Below, piece by piece: positions 18,963-30,991 of a DNA stretch of 64,000 nt. The notes under the pieces were generated by a model that worked only from the letters and a program-made list of their open reading frames with translations, was not told the DNA's origin and made no database searches. The DNA is from Pseudomonadota bacterium (GTDB lineage Bacteria > Pseudomonadota > Gammaproteobacteria > Acidithiobacillales > Acidithiobacillaceae). The stretch spans positions 62,001 to 126,000 of the forward strand of contig JAKARO010000001.1 of the NCBI GenBank assembly GCA_021821885.1. The letters are read 5' to 3'. How positions within the stretch are numbered: position 1 is the stretch's first letter; each line of letters begins with the position of its first letter. The position numbers and the translations under genes are program-made.

Positions 18963-19744
18963 TATGCATCTCCGGACAGAAAGGCAGCCCTGTCCAAAAA
19001 AAGCTGGCCCCGCCCCAGGGCCCGGGCATGGGCTACCGCCCTTGCCGTAAACGCCAGTGCGGCATCTACAGCTTCGGGGACCCGCCTGCCGTGGGCTAGA
19101 CCAGCCGCGATTGCAGTAGACAGGGTACAGCCAGACCCATGGAAAACTCCGGGAAGCCGTTCCTGGACAAACCGGTCATGGAGAACACCATGCCGGTAAA
19201 GCCGGTTATCGATATTCACCCCTGCCCCATGACCTCCACTGACCAGAATCCACTCCACTCCGCATTCAGCAAGGATCCTGGCTGCTTCGTCCAGATCATC
19301 GGCACCGGAAAGGGAAAGAATCTCGGGAGCATTTGGCGTCAGGACATGTACCCGCGGAAGGAGTTCAGAGAGAAGAATTTTCTCAAGATCCGGGCCTGAG
19401 AGCAGCTGGCCACCCCCTGAGCGCAGAATTGGATCAAGAACCACCGGAACATCAGGGTGACGGTCCAGAAACCCGGCAAGCATTCTTCCCATTGCAGCCG
19501 AGCCAAGCATACCCAGCTTCACCACAGAGACAGAAAAATCCGCCATAAGAACCTCCATCTGGTCCCTGGTGTACAACGGATCAAGAACCTGTACGGAATG
19601 CACTTCGACCGAATCCTGCACCGTCAGGGCTGTAACGGCCGTACACACATGGACCCCAAGGGCTGAACCCGTAAGCAGGTCAGCCTGCAGGCCCGCACCT
19701 CCACCTGGATCAAAGCCGGCAACCGAGAGGATCACCGGAAACAT
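18962..19744 (-). CDS. thiD: hydroxymethylpyrimidine/phosphomethylpyrimidine kinase
   Basis: Phosphorylates HMP and HMP-P in thiamin synthesis; ribokinase fold. 260 residues. Shows SVAGFDPGGGAGLQADL near the N-terminus, CTAVTALTVQD, VLDPILRSGGG and the anion hole VFHGSGCTLSTAIAAGLAHG. An in-frame ATG at 19771 exists, but GGAG is seven bases before the ATG at 19744, which also fits the family start (MFPVILSVAGFD). First gene of the thiD-thiE-hemL-HIT-ygjP chain and the closest gene left of the origin region. Confidence 0.95.
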   Translation of the reverse strand: MFPVILSVAGFDPGGGAGLQADLLTGSALGVHVCTAVTALTVQDSVEVHSVQVLDPLYTRDQMEVLMADFSVSVVKLGMLGSAAMGRMLAGFLDRHPDVPVVLDPILRSGGGQLLSGPDLEKILLSELLPRVHVLTPNAPEILSLSGADDLDEAARILAECGVEWILVSGGHGAGVNIDNRLYRHGVLHDRFVQERLPGVFHGSGCTLSTAIAAGLAHGRRVPEAVDAALAFTARAVAHARALGRGQLFLDRAAFLSGDA

Positions 19745-19771
19745 GCTTCTCTCCGAAATATCCGGAAACAT

Positions 19772-20114
19772 CCCGGTTCATGCACCAGGGCCCTGCACGC
19801 AGCAGCTTCCCTTGAACACCATGCCATTTCCTGCTTCATACACCTCTCCGGATTCCCAATCATGCCCGGAACCGCGCGCCCATAAAATCTGGCGATTTTC
19901 CTGCACCCGATTTCCTGTGGATAACTTTGTGGATGAATTCTTCATGAAAGAAAAATTCTGTGAAAAAAGGGTGGACAGAAACGGTTCAGTATTCGGCAAC
20001 ATCATTATATATGTTTTAAACCATAGCGTTATGGACAATGCTCAAAGTACAGGTGAAGTTTGGTTGGCTAAGCCATTGGAAAGGCCTTCTGTGGAAAAGT
20101 TCTCCGGGCAAGAT
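19772..20114. other. oriC: probable oriC, left part: DnaA boxes and AT-rich element
   Basis: No gene is visible here. A perfect DnaA box (TGTGGATAA) is at 19916-19924, a one-mismatch box (TGTGGATGA) four bases further on at 19928-19936, and another (TGTGGAAAA) at 20090-20098. An AT-rich run (ATCATTATATATGTTTTAAA) is at 20001-20020. GC-rich DNA surrounds it. With the boxes between dnaA and dnaN, this suggests an origin split by the SDR gene and dnaA. No in vivo evidence is available. Confidence 0.5.
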
Positions 20115-20912
20115 TCATTCGGCTGAGATTTTTCGTGCCTTCGTGCCTACCCTGGTGAGGATCCTGTCGTAAATCCTGCGTGGTAGATGTTTCAGGATCC
20201 AGCCGGCGATAGCCATCTGCCACGGGACAACCAGCCAGGGATGCCCAAGGTCAATAGCCCTGCGCATCCGCCTTGCAGCACGGTCCGCTGGCATGAGCCA
20301 GGGCATAGGATAAGCATTTTCTGCCGTCATCGGGGTCGCAATGTAACCAGGTGCAATACAGGTTACCCGGATATTCTTGGGAAGAAGCTCCAGCCGGAGA
20401 CTCTCCAGATAGCAGATAACGGCGGCCTTCGAAGCAGAATAGGCCGCCGCTCCGGGAAGTCCCCGGAAACCTGCGACACTGGCAATTCCCGCGACCCGTC
20501 CGCCATCCTGCATGTAAGGAAGAAAAGCGCTGAAACTTATTTGCATACCCAGAACATTGGTCGTGAGAATATCGGCAAATACGCTGCGGTCCTCTTTCTC
20601 TCCTGTGAGTGTCCCATGACTGATACCCGCGCTGGCGACGAGAACCGATACCGGTCCATGGCGGGAGGCAAAACTGCTCGCAAGGCTGTCCAGGGCTTCC
20701 GCATCACGGACATCGGCAATCCCCACCTCCGGACAGGCACCCAGACCCCGGAGAATTTCTGCCAGTCTGGCCAAGGATACCTCACTCCTGCCAAGCAGGA
20801 GCACAGGCCGTCCAGGATCCGCATATTCACAGGCGAGCGCATATCCGATTCCGCTGCTGGCACCTGTGATAACCACAGGACCCGGCCGGTATCCTGCATC
20901 AGGAGAGGACAT
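20115..20912 (-). CDS. short-chain dehydrogenase/reductase (SDR) family protein
   Basis: 265-residue classical SDR with NAD(P)-binding TGASSGIG at 17-24, a probable S145, the catalytic Y158/K162 in YSASK, and IAPGYIATPMT after it. A C-terminal extension (about 205-265) is rich in basic and hydrophobic residues (AIAGWILKHLPRRIYDRIL) and may contact membrane or lipid substrates. Substrate unknown. It is a single minus-strand gene between two DnaA-box clusters, next to dnaA, where it would replicate first. Confidence 0.88.
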   Translation of the reverse strand: MSSPDAGYRPGPVVITGASSGIGYALACEYADPGRPVLLLGRSEVSLARLAEILRGLGACPEVGIADVRDAEALDSLASSFASRHGPVSVLVASAGISHGTLTGEKEDRSVFADILTTNVLGMQISFSAFLPYMQDGGRVAGIASVAGFRGLPGAAAYSASKAAVICYLESLRLELLPKNIRVTCIAPGYIATPMTAENAYPMPWLMPADRAARRMRRAIDLGHPWLVVPWQMAIAGWILKHLPRRIYDRILTRVGTKARKISAE

Positions 20913-21189
20913 GGTGAAAGGCGCTCCTGGTACTTTCGCGAATCTGGAGACTATAGCAGATGGAACAGGAAAGGTCCCGCTGGAAAAGCAATAAAATAAC
21001 CATTTAAAAACAGATTACTGCATCCGCACCTTCCCGTTTCCTGACTTGGGAGAAACTGGCAGCAGGGGTGCCATTCGGATATACTTGTCCATTCAATTTT
21101 TCAGCACCAGATGTCCAGGTTCCTGCCGGTTCCCGACACCGCCGGAAACCTTCGTGCCCTGGACATACCATAACCGCGGCGGGATTTGC
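20913..21189. other. SDR-dnaA intergenic region
   Basis: These 277 bases separate divergent genes. A short AT-rich run (AATAAAATAACCATTTAAAA) lies near 20989-21010. No perfect DnaA box is present. A candidate dnaA promoter is listed separately. An open frame from 21046 runs into dnaA, but its first 48 codons look non-coding. Confidence 0.5.
21056..21085 (+). promoter_or_regulatory. candidate sigma-70 promoter of dnaA
   Basis: A -35-like CTGGCA (21056-21061, 4 of 6) and a -10 TATACT (21080-21085, 5 of 6) with an 18-base spacer lie about 105 bases upstream of the dnaA ATG. Pattern match only. Confidence 0.35.
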
Positions 21190-22527
21190 ATGGGCAGGGA
21201 AACAGCATTGCAGGAGGGGGCAGCACTCTGGGGCGCCCTGAGTGTCCGGTTGGAGATACTGGTTTCTTCCCAGCAGTTCAATACCTGGCTGCGTCCGCTA
21301 CGTGGCGAGCTGCAGGGGGAACAGCTAAAACTCCTCGCCCCGAATACTTTTGTCCGGGACTGGGTACACGACAGGTTTCTGGACCTGCTGCAGGGCCAGC
21401 TCGCCGAGATGGTACCCGGGATTACCCTGTCCCTGGACCTGGAAGAGCCGGAGGAAGTCCCGGAGACCAAAAATGGCCATCCGCCGGTAGCGCAGGAAAA
21501 CCGCCATGGACACCGGCTGAACCCCTCTTTTACTTTCCAGTCTTACGTTGAAGGAAAGTCCAACCAGCTGGCAGTTGCCGCTGCACGGCAGGTTGCCGGC
21601 CATCCAGGGAAATCCTATAACCCCCTGTATATTTACGGGGGGGTCGGTCTCGGGAAAACCCACCTCATGCAGGCCGTAGGCAACGACATACTCCGGCGCG
21701 ATCCACAGGCCAAGGTCCTTTATATCAGCTCCGAAGGGTTCATAATGGACATGGTGCGGTCGCTCCAGCACAACACGATCAATGACTTCAAGCAGCGATA
21801 CCGGAAACTGGACACCCTTCTCATTGATGATATCCAGTTTTTCGCCGGCAAAGACCGGACACAGGAAGAATTTTTTCACACCTTCAATGCGCTGTTTGAT
21901 GGTGGCAGCCAGATCATCATTACCTGCGACCGCTATCCGAAAGAAGTTGAAGGGCTGGAAGAACGGCTGCAGTCCAGGTTTGGCTGGGGACTTACCGTAG
22001 CCATCCAGCCCCATGATCTGGAAACGCGTATGGCGATCGTCCTGTGCAAGGCCGAAGAAATTGGCATCAACCTCCCGGAAGAGGTCGCCTTTTTTATTGC
22101 CGAAAAAATCCGCTCCCATGTCCGGGAGCTGGAGGGTGCGCTCCGGCGTGTCATTGCCCATGCCAATTTTGCACGAAAGGCCTATACGGTGGAGACTGCG
22201 CGGGAGGCCCTGAGAGACCTCATCGACATCCAGAAGCGGCTGGTCAGTCTGGAAAACATCCAGAAGGTGGTAGCTGAATACTACCATATGCGGACCTCGG
22301 AAATGCAGTCCAAGCGACGTAACCGCAATGTGGCAAGGCCCCGCCAGATTGCCATGTGTCTCACCAAGGAACTCACCCAGCACAGTCTCCCGGAGATCGG
22401 AGAAGCCTTTGGTGGCCGCGACCATACGACCGTGCTGCACGCATGCCGCCAGGTAGAAAAGCTGCGGCTCGAAGACCGGCAGATCAGCGAGGACTATACC
22501 AATCTCCTAAGGATTCTTGGGGCATGA
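21190..22527 (+). CDS. dnaA: chromosomal replication initiator protein DnaA
   Basis: AAA+ initiator that melts oriC and loads the helicase. 445 residues. Domain I is at about 10-85 and a short linker at about 88-112, then domain III with NPSFTFQSYVEGKSN, Walker A GGVGLGKTH (150-158) and Walker B LLIDDIQFF, and C-terminal domain IV carrying the DnaA signature FGGRDHTTVLHACRQVE. The start at 21190 gives MGRETALQEGAALW with a weak GGCGGGA site; 48 further in-frame codons upstream do not resemble DnaA. Followed by dnaN, recF and gyrB in the classic order. Confidence 0.97.
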   Translation: MGRETALQEGAALWGALSVRLEILVSSQQFNTWLRPLRGELQGEQLKLLAPNTFVRDWVHDRFLDLLQGQLAEMVPGITLSLDLEEPEEVPETKNGHPPVAQENRHGHRLNPSFTFQSYVEGKSNQLAVAAARQVAGHPGKSYNPLYIYGGVGLGKTHLMQAVGNDILRRDPQAKVLYISSEGFIMDMVRSLQHNTINDFKQRYRKLDTLLIDDIQFFAGKDRTQEEFFHTFNALFDGGSQIIITCDRYPKEVEGLEERLQSRFGWGLTVAIQPHDLETRMAIVLCKAEEIGINLPEEVAFFIAEKIRSHVRELEGALRRVIAHANFARKAYTVETAREALRDLIDIQKRLVSLENIQKVVAEYYHMRTSEMQSKRRNRNVARPRQIAMCLTKELTQHSLPEIGEAFGGRDHTTVLHACRQVEKLRLEDRQISEDYTNLLRILGA

Positions 22528-22768
22528 GGGAAGCCGAAAAGCTGTGGATAACTTCCGGTAAAACCCTGCCGGTAACCTGTGGAAAAAACGGCAGCAAAAA
22601 ACCATCCCGGATCATACGCTTTTATCCACAGCTTTTCCCGACTTTCCCACGCGTTTTTTTTACAGCAGAAAAAACGGGTTGCATGTGTTTCGCACAGACA
22701 AATTCGGCACTAATAAAAACAAAAAGAAAAGGAAAATTAAATTATTTATATAGATCAGGGGAAAGTAC
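22528..22768. other. oriC: probable oriC, right part: DnaA boxes and AT-rich unwinding element
   Basis: Between dnaA and dnaN are perfect DnaA boxes at 22543-22551 (TGTGGATAA) and, inverted, 22622-22630 (TTATCCACA), plus a one-mismatch box at 22578-22586 (TGTGGAAAA). They are followed by an A/T-rich tract at about 22709-22757 that could serve as the unwinding element. Boxes followed by an AT-rich tract is the usual layout of a bacterial origin, so this is the best single oriC candidate in the window. Confidence 0.65.
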
Positions 22769-23866
22769 GTGAAAATCCATCTCGAACGGGACAAGATTCT
22801 GCCGATACTGTCCGCCATGGCGAACATTGCCGACCGCCGGCCCATACAGCCCATTCTCTCCCATGTACTACTGGACGTGAGGGAAGGAAAAGTCCGGATT
22901 CTGGCAACGGATCTTGAGGTCCAGCTTGCGGCCCAGCTCGAAATATCCATTGAGACTCCCGGGAAAACCGCCGTTCCAGCGAGGAAGCTCTTTGAAATCT
23001 GCCGGGCACTCCCTGAAAATGCCCAAATTGAACTGAAGCAGGAGGGAGAACACATCCGGATCCTTTCCGGAAACGCCAGATTTAACCTGCATACCCTTGC
23101 GGCAGAACAGTTTCCTGGCCTGCAAGCGGGGATCCCCAGACTGCAGGGAAACTGTGAAGCCGAATCCTTCCGGCGAGCGCTGTCCGTCGCTTCCGTATCC
23201 ATGGCCCAGAACGACGCCCGTTTTTTTCTCAACGGAGTGCTGGTCGAAATCACAGGGCAGCAGATGCGTCTTGTTGCTACGGACGGACACAGGCTCTCCC
23301 TCATGCATATTCCCTTTGCACACGAGGGAGCCCAAGGCGGGTACCAGGGAATCCTGCCCAGAAAAGCTGTTCTCGAACTGCTGCGGCTGATTACCGGCAA
23401 CAGTGTCTCCCTGCGTTTCAGTGACACCAGCTTTGTCCTCGAAACGGGTGAACAGCAGTTTTCCTGTAAACTGGTGGATGCGAAATATCCAGACTACCGC
23501 AGGGTAATTCCTGTAGGCCATCCTTCCAAGGCGCACATTCAGCGTGCAGACTTCAAAAGTGCCCTTCAGCAGATTGATGTCGTATCCAGTGACAAAAATC
23601 CCGCCGCGATACTGGTTTTCCAGTCTGGTGAAATTACGCTTCGCAGCCGGAACGAAGAACAGGAAGAAGCGGAAATACGGATCCCGGCCGGATTCCAGGG
23701 AGACACCGTTGAAATAGCTTTTAATACCCGCTATCTGATGGACAGTACCCAGATTCTGGAAGATGAAGACATTCAGGTCAGCATCAGGGATGGCAACAGC
23801 AGTGCTATGTTTACCGGCCCGGAAACCGACAATCCCCTTTACATCGTTATGCCCATACGGCTGTAG
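22769..23866 (+). CDS. dnaN: DNA polymerase III beta subunit (sliding clamp)
   Basis: Ring-shaped processivity clamp, 365 residues (E. coli 366). Three clamp repeats are recognisable from ILPILSAMANIADRRPIQPILSH-like N-terminal sequence, LFFLNGVLV-like RFFLNGVLVEI, LVATDGHRLSL, DAKYPDYRRVIP and the conserved C-terminal YIVMPIRL. The start is GTG with AGGGGAA eight bases before; no ATG alternative fits. The gene precedes recF by three bases. Confidence 0.97.
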   Translation: MKIHLERDKILPILSAMANIADRRPIQPILSHVLLDVREGKVRILATDLEVQLAAQLEISIETPGKTAVPARKLFEICRALPENAQIELKQEGEHIRILSGNARFNLHTLAAEQFPGLQAGIPRLQGNCEAESFRRALSVASVSMAQNDARFFLNGVLVEITGQQMRLVATDGHRLSLMHIPFAHEGAQGGYQGILPRKAVLELLRLITGNSVSLRFSDTSFVLETGEQQFSCKLVDAKYPDYRRVIPVGHPSKAHIQRADFKSALQQIDVVSSDKNPAAILVFQSGEITLRSRNEEQEEAEIRIPAGFQGDTVEIAFNTRYLMDSTQILEDEDIQVSIRDGNSSAMFTGPETDNPLYIVMPIRL

Positions 23867-23869
23867 CAG

Positions 23870-27330
<3,461 letters not shown>

Positions 27331-27376
27331 TGCTGGCAGAACACAAAATACCCGTATTTTCTGGTGGGAGTAGGAA

Positions 27377-30300
27377 GTGCTGAAGCTGAACGACCTGGAT
27401 TTCAAAGAGTTTCTGGATCCTGTCTCTCTGGAAGGACTGGATCAGGAGTTTCTCCGGATGCTGTCCGGTCAGGCCCCGGAGCTTGCGCTGGAGCTGGGAG
27501 ATTACCGCGCCGGGAAAAAGCACCAGGAAGGACAGGAAAGCAGTGCCCTTCTTCTCTCCCTTGCCCCCCATCTGGAAGTATTTTTGGGACGGTTTTTTGG
27601 CATTGAAAAAGAAAACCGGGAACTCCAGGAACGGATTCGCGGCCAGGATGTGGTTCTGGAGTTCAAAAAGCATTTTGTACTCCGCCGTGCCCGCCGCTAC
27701 CGGGGTGACTTTCCGAGGACATTTAACGAACTCAGCCAATGGCTGGACAGCGAAATCGCAGAAAAAGCCTTTCCCGGGCAGGACCGGGAATGGGCCATAG
27801 CCCGTCTCGCGGAAATGTGGCTGGCAAACGAGACGGAAAACTCTCTGGACATTCTTGCGCTGACACAGTGGTGTGCCCTTGCGCTTGGTGATCCTGAGGC
27901 ACAGAAGTCGGTGAAGGGATGGACCAGTTTCCGGATCCCACAGCGGGTAGACCATGAAAACCTGGTCCCTCTGCACCGGCATGACGGGCTTCCTGGCCGT
28001 CCATACATGGCGGAGCCGGCCAGGCTGAGACGCCGGGATGCCTTCCACCTTACTGACCAACGCATGGGCATGAGGGAAATCCAGGGAGAGGTGCATTACT
28101 GCCTCTACTGCCACGACCACGATGGTGACTTCTGCTCCCGCGGGTTTCCAGAAAAAAAAGGGGTTCCTGAACTCGGTTACAAGGTGGATCCTCTTGGGGT
28201 TACCCTGACAGGATGTCCCCTTGAGGAGAGAATTTCCGAAATGCAGCTCCTGCGCCGCGACGGTTTCAGCATTGCGGCGCTTGCCATGATCATGGTGGAC
28301 AATCCCATGGTCCCGGCAACCGGACACCGGATCTGCAACGACTGCATGAAGGGCTGCATTTACCAGAAACAGGATCCTGTCAATATCCCCCAGGTGGAAA
28401 CCGGGATCCTCAGCGATGTCCTTTCCCTGCCATATGGCGTGGAAATCTACGATCTTCTGGCCCGCTGGAATCCCCTGCGGCGGGAGCAGTACTTGGCAAA
28501 ACCCTACAATGGCCGGAATGTGCTGGTTGCCGGCATGGGGCCTGCGGGCTTCACGATGGCCCACCATCTGCTGCAGGAAGGCTGTGCGGTCGTGGGAATT
28601 GACGGTCTAAAGATCGAACCCCTGCCTTCCCCCTGGCTTAATGGCCCCGTCCGGTCCTGGAGCCTACTTCAGGAAGATCTCGACGAGAGGATTCTTCTGG
28701 GGTTTGGAGGAGTAGCCGAATATGGCATTACTGTCCGCTGGGACAAAAACTTCCTCAAGCTGATCTATCTCAGCCTGGCCAGAAGGCCCCTGTTCCAGAT
28801 TTTCGGTGGGATCCGTCTTGGCGGAACTGTCACCCTGGAAGATGCGTGGGAACTGGGCTTTCATCATGTCTGCATTGCTACTGGCGCGGGGCTGCCACGT
28901 GTGCTGGCCCTCCCCGGCAGCCTTGCACGTGGCATGCGCCAGGCCAGCGATTTTCTCATGGCCCTACAGCTTACCGGGGCAGGAAAGCAGAGCAGCCTGG
29001 CCAATCTCCAGGTACGTCTTCCCGCCGTGGTGATCGGTGGCGGACTGACAGCGGTGGACACCGCCACGGAAGTCCAAGCCTATTATATCCGCCAGGTCGA
29101 AAAGATACTGGAGCGCCATGAGACCCTGGAACGGGAACTGGGAGCTGAAAGGGTTCTGGCAGGGCTGTCTCCAGAAGATCTGGTCATTCTTGAGGAATTC
29201 CTGGCGCACGGCCGGGCGGTACGCGAGGAAAGGAAACGTGCCCTGGCTGCCGGGGAGGCACCCAGCTTTGCTCCCCTGCTGCACGCATGGGGTGGAGTAA
29301 CGCTGGCTTACCGCAAGGGGATGCAGCAGTCTCCAGCCTATACCCGCAACCATGAGGAAGTTGTCAAGGCCATGGAGGAGGGTCTCTTCTATCTCGAAGG
29401 AGCGGATCCCCTTCGTGCCGAAATGGATTCCTATGGCCATGTGGAGCGGATGGTGTTCCGGCGCATGGAAGAAGTGGAAGGGCGCTGGAGACCGGCAAAC
29501 GAGGAGATTCCCCTTCCCGCACGCAGCGTTTTTGTAGCCGCGGGTACCGTACCCAATACAATCTATGAGAGAGAATACCCTGGAACCTTCCGTCTGGATG
29601 GAGACCACTTCCAGCCCTATCTGGACCACGATACCGGACCCCTACAGGCAGTGCAGGTTGCAGAGCACTGCAAAGCGCAAGAAACGGGTCCATTTACCTC
29701 TTATCAGGATACGGAGGGGCACCGGGTCAGTTTCATTGGGGACACCCATCCGGTCTATCATGGCAGCGTTGTGAAGGCGATAGCGTCTGCGAAGAGGAGC
29801 TATCCGGACGTTCTGAAAAGTCTGGAGCACCTTTCCCTGCCCCATACGTCCGGACTCCAGATTTTTCAGCAAAAACTTGATGACAGGCTCGTTGCCCGGG
29901 TTCTGCGGATCAACAAGAGCAACCCTGCAGTCTGCGAGATCTGGATAAAGGCACCCGCTGCTGCACGGAATTTCCGGCCAGGACAGTTTTTCCGCCTGCA
30001 GAGTTTTGAGTCCTCCAGCCCAGTAGTGGCAGGTACTCGCCTTCAGATTCCCGTGCTTACGGTAAGTGGTGCCGGTGTGGAAGAAGATGCCATTCGTCTC
30101 ATGGTCCTGCAGTGGGGTACTGCACCCAGGCTCGTGGGCCGCCTCAAGGAAGGCGATCCGGTTCTGCTCATGGGACCGACAGGAGCCCCAACGGACATTC
30201 CCCAAGGAAAAAATCTTCTGGTGGTGGCTGGCCGTTGGGGAGCGGCAGTCATGCTAGATATTGGTCCTGCCCTCCGTGCGGCCGGGAACCGTGTCCTGTA

Positions 30301-30862
30301 TGTGGCAGCGTTTACCGAAGCGGCTGAACTGGACAACCAGGACGAACTCGAGGCTGCCGCAGACCAGATTGTCTGGTGTACGACCAGAGGACCAAAAATT
30401 ACGGAGCGACGCCCACAGGACCTCAGCGTGGAAGCGTCGGACATGGTACAGCTCCTTCAGGATTATGGACATGGCCGCCTTCCAGGACAGTCTGGGACCG
30501 GTATTCCACTATCGGCAGTAAACCGGCTCATGGTTATGGGATCTACTGGGCTCCTCAGGGGATTCCAGACGGCACTCCGTGGAGAACTGGCTGTACTCTT
30601 CCCCCGGGATCTTGAAGCAGTAGCTACGGTTGGAAGTCCCATGCAGTGCATGCTGAAAGGGGTGTGTGCCCAGTGTCTCCAGTGGCAGGTGGATCCCGAA
30701 ACGGGTGAGCGTACCCGTGCGGTATTTACCTGTGCGGGCCAGGACCAGCCACTCGCCTGGGTAGATCTGGACAACCTGACCGCTCGCCAGAGCCAAAACC
30801 GCCTTCTGGAGAGAATTTCCAGCCAGTGGCTGGATTATGTACTACGGCAGACAGCAGGATAA
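27377..30862 (+). CDS. fused GltD-like / PyrK-like FAD and Fe-S oxidoreductase (Nfn-like single chain)
   Basis: 1161-residue flavoprotein in four parts. (1) Residues 1-235 are mostly helical and match no domain I know. (2) A cysteine block, C242, C245, C253, C280 and C320-x2-C323-x3-C327, resembles the [4Fe-4S] region of glutamate synthase small subunit (GltD) and NfnB. (3) A GltD-type double nucleotide-binding region has FAD-site GMGPAG (386-391) and a second site GGGLTAVDTATE (about 554-565). (4) From about 860 there is a ferredoxin-reductase/PyrK-like domain (FRPGQFFRLQ) ending in a [2Fe-2S] pattern C1091, C1097, C1100, C1119. GltD-like plus PyrK-like modules are the two subunits of NfnAB, which bifurcates electrons between NADH, NADPH and ferredoxin; that this protein does so is inference. 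GTG start with GGGAG six bases upstream. Confidence 0.8.
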   Translation: MLKLNDLDFKEFLDPVSLEGLDQEFLRMLSGQAPELALELGDYRAGKKHQEGQESSALLLSLAPHLEVFLGRFFGIEKENRELQERIRGQDVVLEFKKHFVLRRARRYRGDFPRTFNELSQWLDSEIAEKAFPGQDREWAIARLAEMWLANETENSLDILALTQWCALALGDPEAQKSVKGWTSFRIPQRVDHENLVPLHRHDGLPGRPYMAEPARLRRRDAFHLTDQRMGMREIQGEVHYCLYCHDHDGDFCSRGFPEKKGVPELGYKVDPLGVTLTGCPLEERISEMQLLRRDGFSIAALAMIMVDNPMVPATGHRICNDCMKGCIYQKQDPVNIPQVETGILSDVLSLPYGVEIYDLLARWNPLRREQYLAKPYNGRNVLVAGMGPAGFTMAHHLLQEGCAVVGIDGLKIEPLPSPWLNGPVRSWSLLQEDLDERILLGFGGVAEYGITVRWDKNFLKLIYLSLARRPLFQIFGGIRLGGTVTLEDAWELGFHHVCIATGAGLPRVLALPGSLARGMRQASDFLMALQLTGAGKQSSLANLQVRLPAVVIGGGLTAVDTATEVQAYYIRQVEKILERHETLERELGAERVLAGLSPEDLVILEEFLAHGRAVREERKRALAAGEAPSFAPLLHAWGGVTLAYRKGMQQSPAYTRNHEEVVKAMEEGLFYLEGADPLRAEMDSYGHVERMVFRRMEEVEGRWRPANEEIPLPARSVFVAAGTVPNTIYEREYPGTFRLDGDHFQPYLDHDTGPLQAVQVAEHCKAQETGPFTSYQDTEGHRVSFIGDTHPVYHGSVVKAIASAKRSYPDVLKSLEHLSLPHTSGLQIFQQKLDDRLVARVLRINKSNPAVCEIWIKAPAAARNFRPGQFFRLQSFESSSPVVAGTRLQIPVLTVSGAGVEEDAIRLMVLQWGTAPRLVGRLKEGDPVLLMGPTGAPTDIPQGKNLLVVAGRWGAAVMLDIGPALRAAGNRVLYVAAFTEAAELDNQDELEAAADQIVWCTTRGPKITERRPQDLSVEASDMVQLLQDYGHGRLPGQSGTGIPLSAVNRLMVMGSTGLLRGFQTALRGELAVLFPRDLEAVATVGSPMQCMLKGVCAQCLQWQVDPETGERTRAVFTCAGQDQPLAWVDLDNLTARQSQNRLLERISSQWLDYVLRQTAG

Positions 30863-30865
30863 GGA

Positions 30866-30910
30866 AGGTTAAAACGGCAGTGTTCCGGGTATCTGGTCAC
30901 TGCCTCCTTC
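30866..30910. terminator. hairpin between convergent genes
   Basis: GGCAGTG (30876-30882) pairs with CACTGCC (30898-30904), and an outer GGAAGG/CCTTCC can extend the stem across a small bulge. It lies between the converging oxidoreductase and rng genes. There is no long U-run on either strand, so function as a terminator is only likely, not clear. Confidence 0.4.
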
Positions 30911-30991
30911 CCACAGGACAAATCTCCGGCCAACCAGAAGATGCAGCGTTTTGTAACCTGCATCTGACGAAGCCACAAAGTCAAGGGACGG

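Noticed and set aside
19745-19915. TPP riboswitch upstream of thiD
   Set aside because: The conserved CTGAGA and ACCTGATCTGGATAAT-type elements are absent.
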